Part shown: piece by piece, positions 7,219 through 16,745 of the stretch
Position numbering within the stretch: position 1 is the first letter of the stretch
Layout: every line of letters begins with the position of its first letter
NCBI GenBank assembly: GCA_002309615.1
Contig: DBXT01000079.1
Location: forward strand, 1 to 20,971
Direction of reading: 5' to 3'
DNA: 20,971 nucleotides
DNA from: Bacteroidales bacterium UBA1205
Lineage (GTDB): Bacteria; Bacteroidota; Bacteroidia; Bacteroidales; WCHB1-69
Notes under the pieces: model-generated
Seen by the model: the letters and a program-made list of their open reading frames with translations, nothing else
What the model was told of the DNA's origin: nothing
The model's database searches: none
Made by a program: the position numbers and the translations under genes

Positions 7219-7863
7219 TTAGTACGGGAAAATTTTTTTGCTTAGGTTTTGCAGATAAGCGTTGGCCATAGGGCCTTCATTAAACAGCAAATCCACGCAC
7301 GACATATTGGGCACAAAATCCGTTCTGTCAGCAAACACTTGTTGATATTCATCCAAACGGAAAAAAGGATAGGCAGGCTGATGTATTTTTTTAGGATGTA
7401 TCACATTACGCAAATCCACCTTATTGTCAGGCTCGGGCTCATATTGTTCGGTAAAGGTATAGTTACACTTCATACGGAACAATTGTAGCAACACCTTCAA
7501 CAATTGATTATTAAAATCAAACAAAAAACGAATATTGTTTTGATGGTAAAAAGGATATAAATAATCTTTATAATACAAGAAAAACGGGCTTGCATTATAT
7601 ATGGTTTCCAAAGTGCGCCAATGTTCCCGTTGCCATGACTGTGAATAATCTATTTCCACTTGTTCAACGGGACAGTTATGTACATTATTTCTATTCACCG
7701 GAATGGACAAGGTAAGTATTTTTTCCGCTGAAGGAACTATCGCTCTATTACGATAGGTTTGCTTGATAAAATTTTCGTGCTGCTCTATGATTACCTCTCC
7801 TGCAAAAAATGCAGCCATGTATTCTACCGGAGGCAAATAAGCTGTTGATAAAAGCAGGTTCAC
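7219..7863 (-). CDS. WbqC-like family protein
   Basis: A 214-residue cytoplasmic protein of the WbqC-like family (named after an O-antigen cluster gene; biochemical role not established). The family opening is clear: LLLSTAYLPPVEYMAAFF at 3-20, an acidic IEQHENF, then KQTYRNRA at 34-41, and LTLSIPV followed by a WQREHWRTLETIYNASPFF block. The start is a GTG at 7861-7863 whose G is the last base of the murA stop codon (TAGTG), so the two are probably translationally coupled. It is the last gene of the dnaE-murA-wbqC string and converges with the plug gene. No signal peptide or membrane segment is seen. Confidence 0.8.
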   Translation of the reverse strand: MNLLLSTAYLPPVEYMAAFFAGEVIIEQHENFIKQTYRNRAIVPSAEKILTLSIPVNRNNVHNCPVEQVEIDYSQSWQREHWRTLETIYNASPFFLYYKDYLYPFYHQNNIRFLFDFNNQLLKVLLQLFRMKCNYTFTEQYEPEPDNKVDLRNVIHPKKIHQPAYPFFRLDEYQQVFADRTDFVPNMSCVDLLFNEGPMANAYLQNLSKKIFPY

Positions 7864-9170
7864 TAATCCAAACGTTTTATATCGGCACCTATGGCTCTTA
7901 AACGACCATCTATGTTTTGATAGCCTCGGTCTATTTGTTCTATATTGCTTATCACGCTTTTTCCTTTTGCACTCAATGCGGCTATCAACTGAGCTACTCC
8001 GGCACGTATATCGGGAGAGGTCATATTGGTGCCTCTTAGTGTATTTTGATGATTAAGCCCTATGACGGTAGCACGGTGGGGGTCGCATAAGATAATTTTA
8101 GCCCCCATATCTATCAATTTATCTACAAAAAACAAACGGCTTTCGAACATTTTCTGATGAATAAGCACACTTCCCTTAGCTTGTATGGCTGTTACCAAAG
8201 CTATACTGATAAGGTCAGGGGTAAAACCGGGCCATGGGGCGTCGGCAATGGTCATAATAGAACCGTCCATAAAAGATTCCACTTCGTAACATTCCTGTTC
8301 GGGAATATAAATATCATCATTCACATGTTCCATTTTTATACCCAACCGACGGAACACTTCCGGTATCAAGCCCAAATGTTCATAGCGTACATTTTTGATG
8401 GTGATTTCGGAGCGTGTTAATGCCGCCATACCGATAAAACTACCTATTTCTATCATATCGGGCAACAATCGGTGTTCACATCCGTGCAAACGTTCAACAC
8501 CTTCTATGGTCAGCAAATTAGAGCCTACTCCCGATATTTTGGCACCCATGTTGTTCAGCATGGTGCACAATTGATACAAATAAGGTTCACATGCGGCGTT
8601 AAAAATAGTGGTAACACCTTCCGCCATAACCGCTGCCATAACTATATTGGCCGTACCGGTAACAGAAGCTTCATCCAACAGCATATACGAACCCGTGAGA
8701 TGGTCTGCCGATACCCTGTACAAAGAATTTTGTGCGGAATAGGAAAATGCGGCTCCCAATTTTTGCAGACCGATAAAATGGGTATCCAAACGTCTTCTTC
8801 CTATTTTATCGCCTCCAGGGCTGGGAGCTGCTCCTTTTTTAAAACGTCCGAGCATAGGACCCAATATCATGATAGAACCCCTTAGGGCATTTGCTTTAGA
8901 CACAAATTCAGGAGTTTCCAAATAACTGAAATTGATATCATCCGCCTGAAAAGTGCAGGTGTCTTTGTTGATTTTTTCAACTTTTACGCCCATACCTATC
9001 AATAGTTCTATCAAACGATTGACATCATGAATATCCGGCAAATTGGATATAGTTACTTTTTCCGAGGTGAGCAAAGTAGCACTAATTACTTGTAATGCCT
9101 CATTTTTAGCTCCTTGCGGTATCAATTCGCCTTTTAGTTTATTATCTCCGTGTATTTCAAAACTACTCAT
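7863..9170 (-). CDS. murA: UDP-N-acetylglucosamine 1-carboxyvinyltransferase with Asp active site
   Basis: The 435-residue enzyme transfers enolpyruvate from PEP to UDP-GlcNAc, the first committed step of peptidoglycan synthesis. K22 and N23 lie in GAKNEAL; the general-base Asp is in PGFTPDL; the conserved late Arg is in SPDIRAGVAQL. The loop normally carrying the catalytic Cys (Cys115 in E. coli, PGGC) reads SPGGDKIGRRR, with Asp121 in its place. In Mycobacterium tuberculosis and Chlamydia this Cys-to-Asp change keeps activity and gives fosfomycin resistance. The gene follows dnaE by 42 bases, but a TACCTTTG element inside the gap can give it its own promoter. It overlaps the wbqC-like start by one base. 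Length is normal for the family. Confidence 0.97.
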   Translation of the reverse strand: MSSFEIHGDNKLKGELIPQGAKNEALQVISATLLTSEKVTISNLPDIHDVNRLIELLIGMGVKVEKINKDTCTFQADDINFSYLETPEFVSKANALRGSIMILGPMLGRFKKGAAPSPGGDKIGRRRLDTHFIGLQKLGAAFSYSAQNSLYRVSADHLTGSYMLLDEASVTGTANIVMAAVMAEGVTTIFNAACEPYLYQLCTMLNNMGAKISGVGSNLLTIEGVERLHGCEHRLLPDMIEIGSFIGMAALTRSEITIKNVRYEHLGLIPEVFRRLGIKMEHVNDDIYIPEQECYEVESFMDGSIMTIADAPWPGFTPDLISIALVTAIQAKGSVLIHQKMFESRLFFVDKLIDMGAKIILCDPHRATVIGLNHQNTLRGTNMTSPDIRAGVAQLIAALSAKGKSVISNIEQIDRGYQNIDGRLRAIGADIKRLD

Positions 9171-9193
9171 CTTCTTATTGCATAAATGAATTA

Positions 9194-9201
9194 CAAAGGT
9201 A
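9194..9201 (-). promoter_or_regulatory. TACCTTTG promoter -7 element for murA
   Basis: CAAAGGTA on the plus strand reads TACCTTTG on the minus strand, 23 bases before the murA ATG at 9170. It lies in the short gap after the dnaE stop codon and could drive murA separately from dnaE. Confidence 0.5.
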
Positions 9202-9212
9202 CAATATTTTAT

Positions 9213-12200
9213 TTACTTCTGCAAGCAGATGTCGTCCATACCATATTTGGGAATATAGGTCTGACAGAATTTTTCGGCATTTACTTTAAACGGAACCACC
9301 AAAGTTACATTACCTCTGTTATAGTCGAATATACAGAATTTCAAGCTTACTCCATCCGTTTTTTTCTCTTTGCATTGATTAATTATTTGATGTATTTCCT
9401 CTATAAAGTCGTCATCCACCCTCACTGAATGCACTCGCACTTCTATAGATTTCACCTCTTGGGACAGCACGTCAACCAAATCTCTCATGTTTTCCACTTT
9501 GATATCATAATCCGACACACTGTTTCCCGAAGCTCGTGCATAACTGCCGTCGGGATAATTTACCTTACGCAAGACCGAACGAACGGTAATACCCACCAAT
9601 CGATTGTCTTCACAAAAATGCTTGTATTTTGACGCTGTTTCGGAATACATCTTAAATTCGTAAATGCCGCTATAATCTTCTAATTTAAATTTACATAAAT
9701 CTTGTCCTTTTTGCGTTTTCCGCACTTCTGCATCATCCACTATTCCGGCTATTTCTATTGGTCGGTCCAACATTTTTCTCAACACATTTACATCTTGCAA
9801 TTGTGTGGTTCTTCCTTTGAAGAAGGAACGTATTTCCAATTTATAGTCATCTAAAGGATGCCCTGATATATAAAAGCCGGTAACTACCTTTTCTTTTCGA
9901 TATTTCTCTATGGAATTCCATGGTTCACACTGAGGAAACAGCAAGGCAAAATTGTTTTGTCCGGCATCATCTTCCGTATCAAAAAGTGAAGTTTGTTTGC
10001 TTTGTTTATCCTGCTGATATTTTGCCGCATATTTGAGCAATTTTTCCAAAAAAGAGCTTCCGTTGCTCACTTCAAAAAATTGAGCTCTGTGGTTATCGCC
10101 CATATTGTCAAACACACCTGCATAAGCCATGGATTCCAACATTTTTTTATTACAAGAATACAAACTCACTCTTTGCAAAACATCTATAGTTGATTTAAAC
10201 GGACCATTGGCATTGCGTTCATTGATAATATCCGTAACGGCGGCTTTGCCCACCCCTTTTATACCGGCCAAACCAAAACGGATATCTCCTTGTTTGTTCA
10301 CCATAAAATTCACATCCGATTCATTGATATCCGGTCCTAACAAACGAATATTTTTTCGCTTGCAGTCGGCCAATAGTTTGGTTATTTCATCCATGTTATC
10401 CAAGTTGTTGGTAAGGTTGGCTGCCATAAATTCAGCCGGATAATGGGCTTTGAGATAGGCTGTTTGATACGACACCCACGAATAACACGTTGCATGAGAT
10501 TTATTGAAAGCATAGGAGGCGAATTTTTCCCAATCGGCCCATATTTTTTCCAATATTTTTTCATCATGACCGTTTTGTTTTCCGCCTTCTAAGAATTTCG
10601 GTTTAAGTTTATCCAATTTTTCCCGTATTTTTTTACCCATAGCCTTACGCAATTCGTCTGATTGACCACGGGTGAATCCTGCCAACAAACGCGACAAAAG
10701 CATCACTTGCTCTTGATAGACTGTAATACCATAGGTATCGCTGAGATATTTTTCCATGATAGGAATATCGTATTGTATGGCTTCTTTACCCTGTTTGCGG
10801 TCAATAAATTGCGGAATATAATCCATAGGTCCCGGACGATACAAGGCATTCATGGCTATCAAATCCTCAAAACGGGTAGGTTTTAAATCACGTAAATATT
10901 TCTGCATTCCGGGCGATTCGAACTGGAACACGGCTATAGTATCTCCTTTTTGATACAAATCATATACCAGCGGGTCGTCAATGGGAATGGCATCTATATC
11001 CAAATCCACGCCTTTGGATTTTTTGATATTACGCAAAGTTTCTTGAATAATAGACAAGGTGCTCAAACCCAAAAAGTCCATTTTTATCAATCCCACCGAT
11101 TCCACTTGGGAGCCTTCGTATTGCGTAACACAAATACGTTGTTTGGTTTTGTCTTTATCCGCTATAGTGGCCAATGGTGCATGGTTGGACAAATCATCAG
11201 CCCCTATTATCACACCGCATGCGTGAATACCCACTTGTCGCACCGTATTTTCAAGCATGGCGGCATAAGTCATCACTTCTTTAGCGTTGGCGTCATGTTC
11301 GCACACTTGTTTTATCTCTTCCACATGTTCCATGCAATTTTTCACCGACATGGGATAAGGTTTTTTATCTTTCGGATTCACGGGTAAATCATGAGGAATA
11401 TACGACACCAACTTGTTGGTTGCCGGTAAATCATAATCTTGTACGCGAGCAACATCTTTAATGCTTGATTTAGTAGCCATGGTACCGAATGTGATAATGT
11501 GGGCCACATGGTCGTTACCGTATTTTTCGGTAACCCAATCCAACACTTTTGCCCTGCCTTCATCATCAAAATCCACATCTATATCGGGTAAAGATATACG
11601 GTCGGGATTCAAAAAACGCTCAAATAGCAAATCGTATTTTAAAGGGTCCACATCGGTGATTTTCAAACAATAGGCCACTACCGAACCGGCGGCAGAACCT
11701 CTTCCCGGCCCCACCGATACACCCATATCTCGGGCAGCTTGTATAAAATCCTGCACTATCAAAAAATATCCGGGAAAACCCATATTACGCATCACCCCGA
11801 GTTCAAAATTAATACGCTCTAATATTTCATCAGATATATTCTCACCATAGCGGACATGAGCCCCTTGCATGGTTAGTTTAGCCAAATAATCAGCTTCTAA
11901 CTTAATACGATACACTCTGTCCCAACTGCCCATTTTTTTAAGCAAGTCGGCTTCTTCCATTTCAAATTCCGCCAAGATATCTTCATGGCTGAATTTTTCT
12001 TTGTACATCTCTTCTGTGCCGAATGCTGCAGGTATATCAAACACGGGCATCATGGGGGCACAATCCAGATTATACATTTCCACCTTGTCGGCTATTTTCA
12101 TGGTATTCTCCAATGCCTGCGGAAAATCGGGGAATACGGCAGCCATTTCATCGGGGGTTTTGAGCCACTCCTGCTTGGTATAACGAAGCCTTACCTCATC

Positions 12201-13061
12201 GGCTATTTTTTTACCGGAACTTAAACACACCAATCTCTCATGAGCATCTGCATGTTCTTCCTCTACAAAATGCACGTCATTGGTGGCTATTAATTCTATC
12301 CCCAATTCGGCAGCTATCTGCACCAACTTGGGATTTTGTGCCGTTTGCTTTTCGTATACACTTTTATCGGCACCCTGCTTGTCGGTACGGTGACGTTGCA
12401 ATTCTATATAATAATCACTGCCGAATATTTTTTGGTACCAACGGGCTGCTTCCATGGCACCGGCTTCATCTCCGTTTTCTATTTTTTTATGCAACTCTCC
12501 TCCCAAACAGGCAGAGGCCACTATCAAGCCTTCGGAATATTGCTCCAGCAATTCCCTGTCAATACGTGGTCTTCCGTAAAAGCCCTCCATCCAGCCGAGT
12601 GATATTATTTTGCACAAATTACGATAGCCTTGTGCGTTTTTTGCCAATATTATCAGGTGATAACCGCTTTCGTTTTCCGGTATTTTACATATCTTTCGCG
12701 ACCCCTCGGGATTGGTTCCCGTTTTGCGTGCCACATAGGCTTCACAACCGAATATGGGCTTAAAAAATTTGGTGTTCAAATCTTCTATTTCCGCATTGAG
12801 TGATGCTATGGCGGACTCGTCCTGCTTTTCTTTGGCCGCTTGAAGTTCTTTTTCTTTTTCTGCTATGCTTTTTTTGATACCGTCGTTATATTTTTTTGAT
12901 AAATCAAAAAATTCTTTTATACCAAACATATTACCATGGTCGGTAAGCGCCATAGCATACATTCCCGAGGAGGTGGCTTTTTTGATTAAATCGGGGATGT
13001 GCGACATACCGTCCAAAATGGAATAGTGCGAATGTACGTGTAAATGAGTAAAACGTGTCAT
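9213..13061 (-). CDS. dnaE: DNA polymerase III alpha subunit
   Basis: The 1282-residue replicative polymerase of the C family. The N-terminal PHP domain opens with THLHVHSHYSILDG (5-18) and LTDHGNMFG (39-47). A charged, coiled-coil-like insert of about 40 residues (60-98) interrupts it and partly explains the length above the roughly 1160 residues of E. coli DnaE. The palm follows: GPGRGSAAGS at 451-460, the catalytic acidic cluster PDIDVDFDDEGR at 492-503, and the third acidic residue in FED before ALYRPGPMDY. The thumb and fingers include QEQVMLLSR and NKSHATCYSWVSYQTAYLK. A helix-hairpin-helix lies in GLAGIKGVG, and an OB fold in EIAGIVDDAEVRKT. It shares a 388-base divergent region with secA and is followed by murA. 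The first ATG is used, since it starts directly with the PHP motif. Confidence 0.97.
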   Translation of the reverse strand: MTRFTHLHVHSHYSILDGMSHIPDLIKKATSSGMYAMALTDHGNMFGIKEFFDLSKKYNDGIKKSIAEKEKELQAAKEKQDESAIASLNAEIEDLNTKFFKPIFGCEAYVARKTGTNPEGSRKICKIPENESGYHLIILAKNAQGYRNLCKIISLGWMEGFYGRPRIDRELLEQYSEGLIVASACLGGELHKKIENGDEAGAMEAARWYQKIFGSDYYIELQRHRTDKQGADKSVYEKQTAQNPKLVQIAAELGIELIATNDVHFVEEEHADAHERLVCLSSGKKIADEVRLRYTKQEWLKTPDEMAAVFPDFPQALENTMKIADKVEMYNLDCAPMMPVFDIPAAFGTEEMYKEKFSHEDILAEFEMEEADLLKKMGSWDRVYRIKLEADYLAKLTMQGAHVRYGENISDEILERINFELGVMRNMGFPGYFLIVQDFIQAARDMGVSVGPGRGSAAGSVVAYCLKITDVDPLKYDLLFERFLNPDRISLPDIDVDFDDEGRAKVLDWVTEKYGNDHVAHIITFGTMATKSSIKDVARVQDYDLPATNKLVSYIPHDLPVNPKDKKPYPMSVKNCMEHVEEIKQVCEHDANAKEVMTYAAMLENTVRQVGIHACGVIIGADDLSNHAPLATIADKDKTKQRICVTQYEGSQVESVGLIKMDFLGLSTLSIIQETLRNIKKSKGVDLDIDAIPIDDPLVYDLYQKGDTIAVFQFESPGMQKYLRDLKPTRFEDLIAMNALYRPGPMDYIPQFIDRKQGKEAIQYDIPIMEKYLSDTYGITVYQEQVMLLSRLLAGFTRGQSDELRKAMGKKIREKLDKLKPKFLEGGKQNGHDEKILEKIWADWEKFASYAFNKSHATCYSWVSYQTAYLKAHYPAEFMAANLTNNLDNMDEITKLLADCKRKNIRLLGPDINESDVNFMVNKQGDIRFGLAGIKGVGKAAVTDIINERNANGPFKSTIDVLQRVSLYSCNKKMLESMAYAGVFDNMGDNHRAQFFEVSNGSSFLEKLLKYAAKYQQDKQSKQTSLFDTEDDAGQNNFALLFPQCEPWNSIEKYRKEKVVTGFYISGHPLDDYKLEIRSFFKGRTTQLQDVNVLRKMLDRPIEIAGIVDDAEVRKTQKGQDLCKFKLEDYSGIYEFKMYSETASKYKHFCEDNRLVGITVRSVLRKVNYPDGSYARASGNSVSDYDIKVENMRDLVDVLSQEVKSIEVRVHSVRVDDDFIEEIHQIINQCKEKKTDGVSLKFCIFDYNRGNVTLVVPFKVNAEKFCQTYIPKYGMDDICLQK

Positions 13062-13162
13062 ATTTTTTATGAATGATTTTTCTTATTATTATTTCTACAA
13101 AGTTGACATTTTATTGAAATATAGTCCCAATTTTTGCATACCTTGCCAACTTTTCATCTCTA

Positions 13163-13170
13163 CAAAGATA
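13163..13170 (-). promoter_or_regulatory. TATCTTTG promoter -7 element, proximal to dnaE
   Basis: CAAAGATA on the plus strand, about 102 bases before the dnaE ATG. A short frame starts five bases after it. Confidence 0.5.
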
Positions 13171-13240
13171 CTATATTCTCTCTTTATTTTTCCTCATTTT
13201 TTTATTTTTTTATTAACATTATCATCTCTCTTAAGTTTTG

Positions 13241-13248
13241 CAAAGATA
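13241..13248 (-). promoter_or_regulatory. TATCTTTG promoter -7 element, distal to dnaE
   Basis: A second CAAAGATA about 180 bases before the dnaE ATG on the minus strand, suggesting tandem promoters for dnaE. Confidence 0.45.
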
Positions 13249-13413
13249 AGCCGCGATTATGAAAAACCATGGCATAGTTTTTTTTCAATATATTTTACTG
13301 AATTGTTCTGTTTCAGGGGGGGTATTTTCGGGTGGCCGATAGCACAAAGCTGCATTGTAAAACATTGATTGATTATTCTATACGCAAATGATGATTATGT
13401 GCAAAAAAAATGG

Positions 13414-13421
13414 TATATTTG
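13414..13421 (+). promoter_or_regulatory. TATATTTG promoter -7 element for secA
   Basis: TATATTTG matches TAnnTTTG, 28 bases before the secA ATG at 13450. It lies inside the upstream open frame, which supports the later start codon. Confidence 0.6.
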
Positions 13422-13449
13422 CAAGTTTAATACGAAAAATAAGCAGAAA

Positions 13450-16400
13450 ATGGCAAATATATTACAAAAACTATTTGGAACCAAATCGGACAGAGATTTA
13501 AAAGAATTACGCCCCATATTAGCGAAAATACAGTCGGTATATCCTACCATAGAACAGCTTTCTAACGATGACCTTCGTAAGAAAACGCTTGAGTTCAAAC
13601 AAAAAATAAAGGATGCCACCAATGAAGACGAACAACGCATAACGCAAATAAAATCCCAAATGGATGCCAATTACGACATGCCCATATCGGAAAAAGAGAG
13701 TTTGTACAAGGAGATAGAAGAACTGGAAGATTCCATCTATCACACTTCGGAAGATATTCTCAATGAAATACTTCCGGAAGCTTTTTCGGTGATGAAAGAA
13801 ACGGCTCGCCGATTCAAAGAAAATGAATATGTAAAAGTCACCGCCACCGATTTTGACCGTAACATGGCGGCAAAATACGATTGTGTCACCATAGAAGGAG
13901 ACCAAGCCATATACCAACACACATGGATGGCAGGAGGTAATCCTATCACTTGGGATATGTGTCATTATGATGTACAATTAATAGGAGGTACGGTACTGCA
14001 TCAGGGCAAGATTGCCGAAATGGCCACAGGTGAAGGCAAGACCTTGGTGGCTACCCTGCCCGTTTACCTTAATGCCCTCACCGGCAAAGGAGTGCATGTG
14101 GTTACCGTTAACGACTATTTGTCCAAACGTGACTCCGAATGGATGGGTATGCTCTACCAATTTCATAATTTAAGTGTGGATTGTATAGACAAACACGAAC
14201 CCAACTCTGAAGAAAGACGAAAGGCATATATGGCAGATATCACTTTCGGTACTAACAATGAATTCGGTTTTGACTATTTAAGAGACAACATGGCTCGCAA
14301 TGAAACCGAATTGGTACAACGCCAACACAATTATGCCATTGTCGATGAGGTGGACTCCATATTAATTGACGACGCTCGTACGCCTTTGATCATTTCCGGT
14401 CCTACCCCCAAAGGCGACAACCAGGATTTTGACAAATACAAACCCATTGTGGAGAAACTATACAATGCCCAACGCACATTAGTTACTTCCTTGTTGTCCG
14501 AAGCACGCAAATTAATCAGCGAAGGCAACAAAGAAGAAGGCGGAAAATTGTTACTCAGGGCACATAGGGGTATGCCTAAAAACAAAGCCTTGATAAAATA
14601 TTTGAGCGAACCGGGTATTAAACAATTACTTCACAATACAGAAAGTTTCTATATGGCTGAAAACAATAAAAACATGCCTATTATAGATGACGAATTGTAT
14701 TTTGTGATAGAAGAACAGCTTAACTCTGTCGACATAAAAGACAAGGGTATAGATTTAGTAAGTACCAATGCGGAAGAAGCCCAATTTTTCATTATGCCCG
14801 ATGTGGGTTCCGAAATAGCGGAATTAGAAAAGCTTTCGCTTACTCCCGAAGAAAAAGCCGAAAAGAAAAACGAGATATACCGCAATTTTTCTATTGCTTC
14901 GGATCGTATTCACACCATCAACCAGCTGCTACGCGCCTACACCATGTTTGAAAAAGATGTGGAATACATTATCACCGAAGACAACAAGGTAAAAATTGTG
15001 GACGAACAAACGGGACGTATTATGGAAGGTCGTCGCTATAGCGATGGTTTGCACCAAGCTATAGAAGCCAAAGAAAACGTAAAAGTGGAAGCGGCTACAC
15101 AAACCTATGCCACCATCACCTTACAAAATTATTTCCGTATGTACAAAAAATTGGCAGGTATGACCGGTACGGCCGAAACGGAGGCAGGTGAATTTTGGAA
15201 CATCTATAAATTAGATGTTGTCACCATTCCTACCAACAAACCTGTTATACGCAAAGATATGGAGGATTTGGTGTATAGAACCAAACGTGAGAAATACGGT
15301 GCCGTGGTGGACGAAATATTACGTCTTCATGACATAGGCCGCCCTGTATTGGTAGGTACTACATCGGTAGAGATATCGGAATTAATCAGCAAAATTTTGA
15401 ATGCCCGCAAAATCAAGCATAATGTATTGAATGCCAAATTGCATAAAAAAGAAGCTGACATTGTAGCCGAAGCCGGACAAAAAGGAGCGGTAACCATAGC
15501 CACCAATATGGCAGGACGTGGTACCGATATTAAAATTTCTCAAGAGGTAAAAGAATTGGGCGGTTTGGCTATTATCGGTACAGAACGTCACGATTCCCGT
15601 CGTGTTGACCGCCAGCTCAGAGGTCGTTCCGGTCGTCAAGGCGACCCCGGTAGTTCCCAATTCTTTGTATCATTAGAAGACGACCTGATGCGTTTGTTCG
15701 GTTCGGATAGAATAGCCAAAGTAATGGACCGTATGGGTTTTCAAGATGGCGAAGTGATTCAACACAGCATGATTACCAGCTCTATAGAACGGGCACAAAA
15801 GAAAGTGGAGGAAAACAATTTCGGTATACGTAAACGTTTGTTGGAATACGATGATGTGATGAACAAACAAAGGGAAAGCATCTATAACAAGCGTCACAAT
15901 GCTCTCAACGGAGATAAATTGGCTATAGATATATCCGAAATGTTTGAAAGCACTTGTTATGATATCATAGAAAATGCTCAAAACAACAGAAGTTTTACTA
16001 TGGCAGAAACGGATATACACTCCGTGTTCGGGGTGGATTGTCCGTTTACGGAAAAAGAATTTTACCAAGAAAAAACAGAACACCTGTCCAAACGTTTATA
16101 CGAAAACACCTATCACAATTACCGTCAACGCATACTGAACATGGCAGAAAAAGCCATGCCTGTTATCAGCGCGGTGTATGAAAAAGAAGGACAAAGATTT
16201 GAAAACATAGCCATCCCCGTTTTCGATGGCAAAAAAAGATTGCAAATAATTGCCAATCTTAAACGCTGTGTGGAATTGGGTGCCCGCGAGGTGGCTCTAA
16301 GCATAGAAAAGAACCTCACCTTAGCCGTTATAGACAACGCATGGAAAGAACATCTGCGTGCAATGGACGATTTGAAACAATCTGTTCAAAATGCCACCTA

Positions 16401-16734
16401 TGAGCAAAAAGACCCTCTTTTGATTTACAAATTTGAATCGTTTGACCTTTTTGCCCAAATGATTAACGATATTTATCGCGAAGTGGTTTCCTTCCTCAAC
16501 AACGGTCAAATACCCATACAAGAACCGCAAAACGTACAGCAGGCACGTTTGCCCGAATCGGATGCTAAACGACTGAAAACAGGAAGACAAGAAGTAACTT
16601 CATCGGCACAAAACACTTCCGCTCCTCAGGTTACACAACCCATAAAAGTGGAAAAGAAGGTGGGAAGAAACGATCCTTGTCCATGCGGTAGCGGTAAAAA
16701 ATACAAAAATTGCCACGGCAGAGAATCGCTATAA
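13450..16734 (+). CDS. secA: preprotein translocase ATPase SecA
   Basis: The 1094-residue motor that drives unfolded preproteins through SecYEG. The frame is open back to 13369, but the start at 13450 begins the family N-terminus (MANILQKLFG) and lies after the promoter element. Motifs: YDVQLIGG at 173-180, Walker A MATGEGKT at 191-198, NDYLSKRD at 221-228, DEVD at 299-302, DDARTPLIISG after it, MTGTAETE in the middle, NMAGRGTDI and GTERHDSRRVDRQLRGRSGRQGD in the second motor domain. The C-terminus has the zinc-binding NDPCPCGSGKKYKNCH. The extra length over the roughly 900 residues of E. coli SecA lies partly in a helical N-terminal region (about 60-105) and in an insertion between 320 and 460, both usual in this phylum. 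The glycosyltransferase follows by 11 bases. Confidence 0.98.
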   Translation: MANILQKLFGTKSDRDLKELRPILAKIQSVYPTIEQLSNDDLRKKTLEFKQKIKDATNEDEQRITQIKSQMDANYDMPISEKESLYKEIEELEDSIYHTSEDILNEILPEAFSVMKETARRFKENEYVKVTATDFDRNMAAKYDCVTIEGDQAIYQHTWMAGGNPITWDMCHYDVQLIGGTVLHQGKIAEMATGEGKTLVATLPVYLNALTGKGVHVVTVNDYLSKRDSEWMGMLYQFHNLSVDCIDKHEPNSEERRKAYMADITFGTNNEFGFDYLRDNMARNETELVQRQHNYAIVDEVDSILIDDARTPLIISGPTPKGDNQDFDKYKPIVEKLYNAQRTLVTSLLSEARKLISEGNKEEGGKLLLRAHRGMPKNKALIKYLSEPGIKQLLHNTESFYMAENNKNMPIIDDELYFVIEEQLNSVDIKDKGIDLVSTNAEEAQFFIMPDVGSEIAELEKLSLTPEEKAEKKNEIYRNFSIASDRIHTINQLLRAYTMFEKDVEYIITEDNKVKIVDEQTGRIMEGRRYSDGLHQAIEAKENVKVEAATQTYATITLQNYFRMYKKLAGMTGTAETEAGEFWNIYKLDVVTIPTNKPVIRKDMEDLVYRTKREKYGAVVDEILRLHDIGRPVLVGTTSVEISELISKILNARKIKHNVLNAKLHKKEADIVAEAGQKGAVTIATNMAGRGTDIKISQEVKELGGLAIIGTERHDSRRVDRQLRGRSGRQGDPGSSQFFVSLEDDLMRLFGSDRIAKVMDRMGFQDGEVIQHSMITSSIERAQKKVEENNFGIRKRLLEYDDVMNKQRESIYNKRHNALNGDKLAIDISEMFESTCYDIIENAQNNRSFTMAETDIHSVFGVDCPFTEKEFYQEKTEHLSKRLYENTYHNYRQRILNMAEKAMPVISAVYEKEGQRFENIAIPVFDGKKRLQIIANLKRCVELGAREVALSIEKNLTLAVIDNAWKEHLRAMDDLKQSVQNATYEQKDPLLIYKFESFDLFAQMINDIYREVVSFLNNGQIPIQEPQNVQQARLPESDAKRLKTGRQEVTSSAQNTSAPQVTQPIKVEKKVGRNDPCPCGSGKKYKNCHGRESL

Positions 16735-16745
16735 ACACTGCTCCG

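Larger units (their letters stand above)
13062..13449. other. divergent promoter region between dnaE and secA
   Basis: A 388-base AT-rich stretch with two minus-strand TATCTTTG elements (13163-13170 and 13241-13248) toward dnaE and one plus-strand TATATTTG (13414-13421) toward secA. A G7 run lies at 13316-13322. A 20-codon minus-strand frame (13157-13095) starts five bases after the nearer dnaE promoter element; it has no recognised homology and may be a leader peptide or chance. The 99-residue plus-strand frame here is judged not real. Confidence 0.6.

Noticed and set aside
13316..13322. G7 run upstream of secA as a phase-variable tract
   Set aside because: It lies about 100 bases before the secA promoter element, not within it or a coding frame; no reason to think it affects expression.
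13069..13368. 99-codon plus-strand open frame between dnaE and secA
   Set aside because: It covers the dnaE promoters, is dominated by F, S, I and L from AT-rich DNA, and has no recognisable domain.
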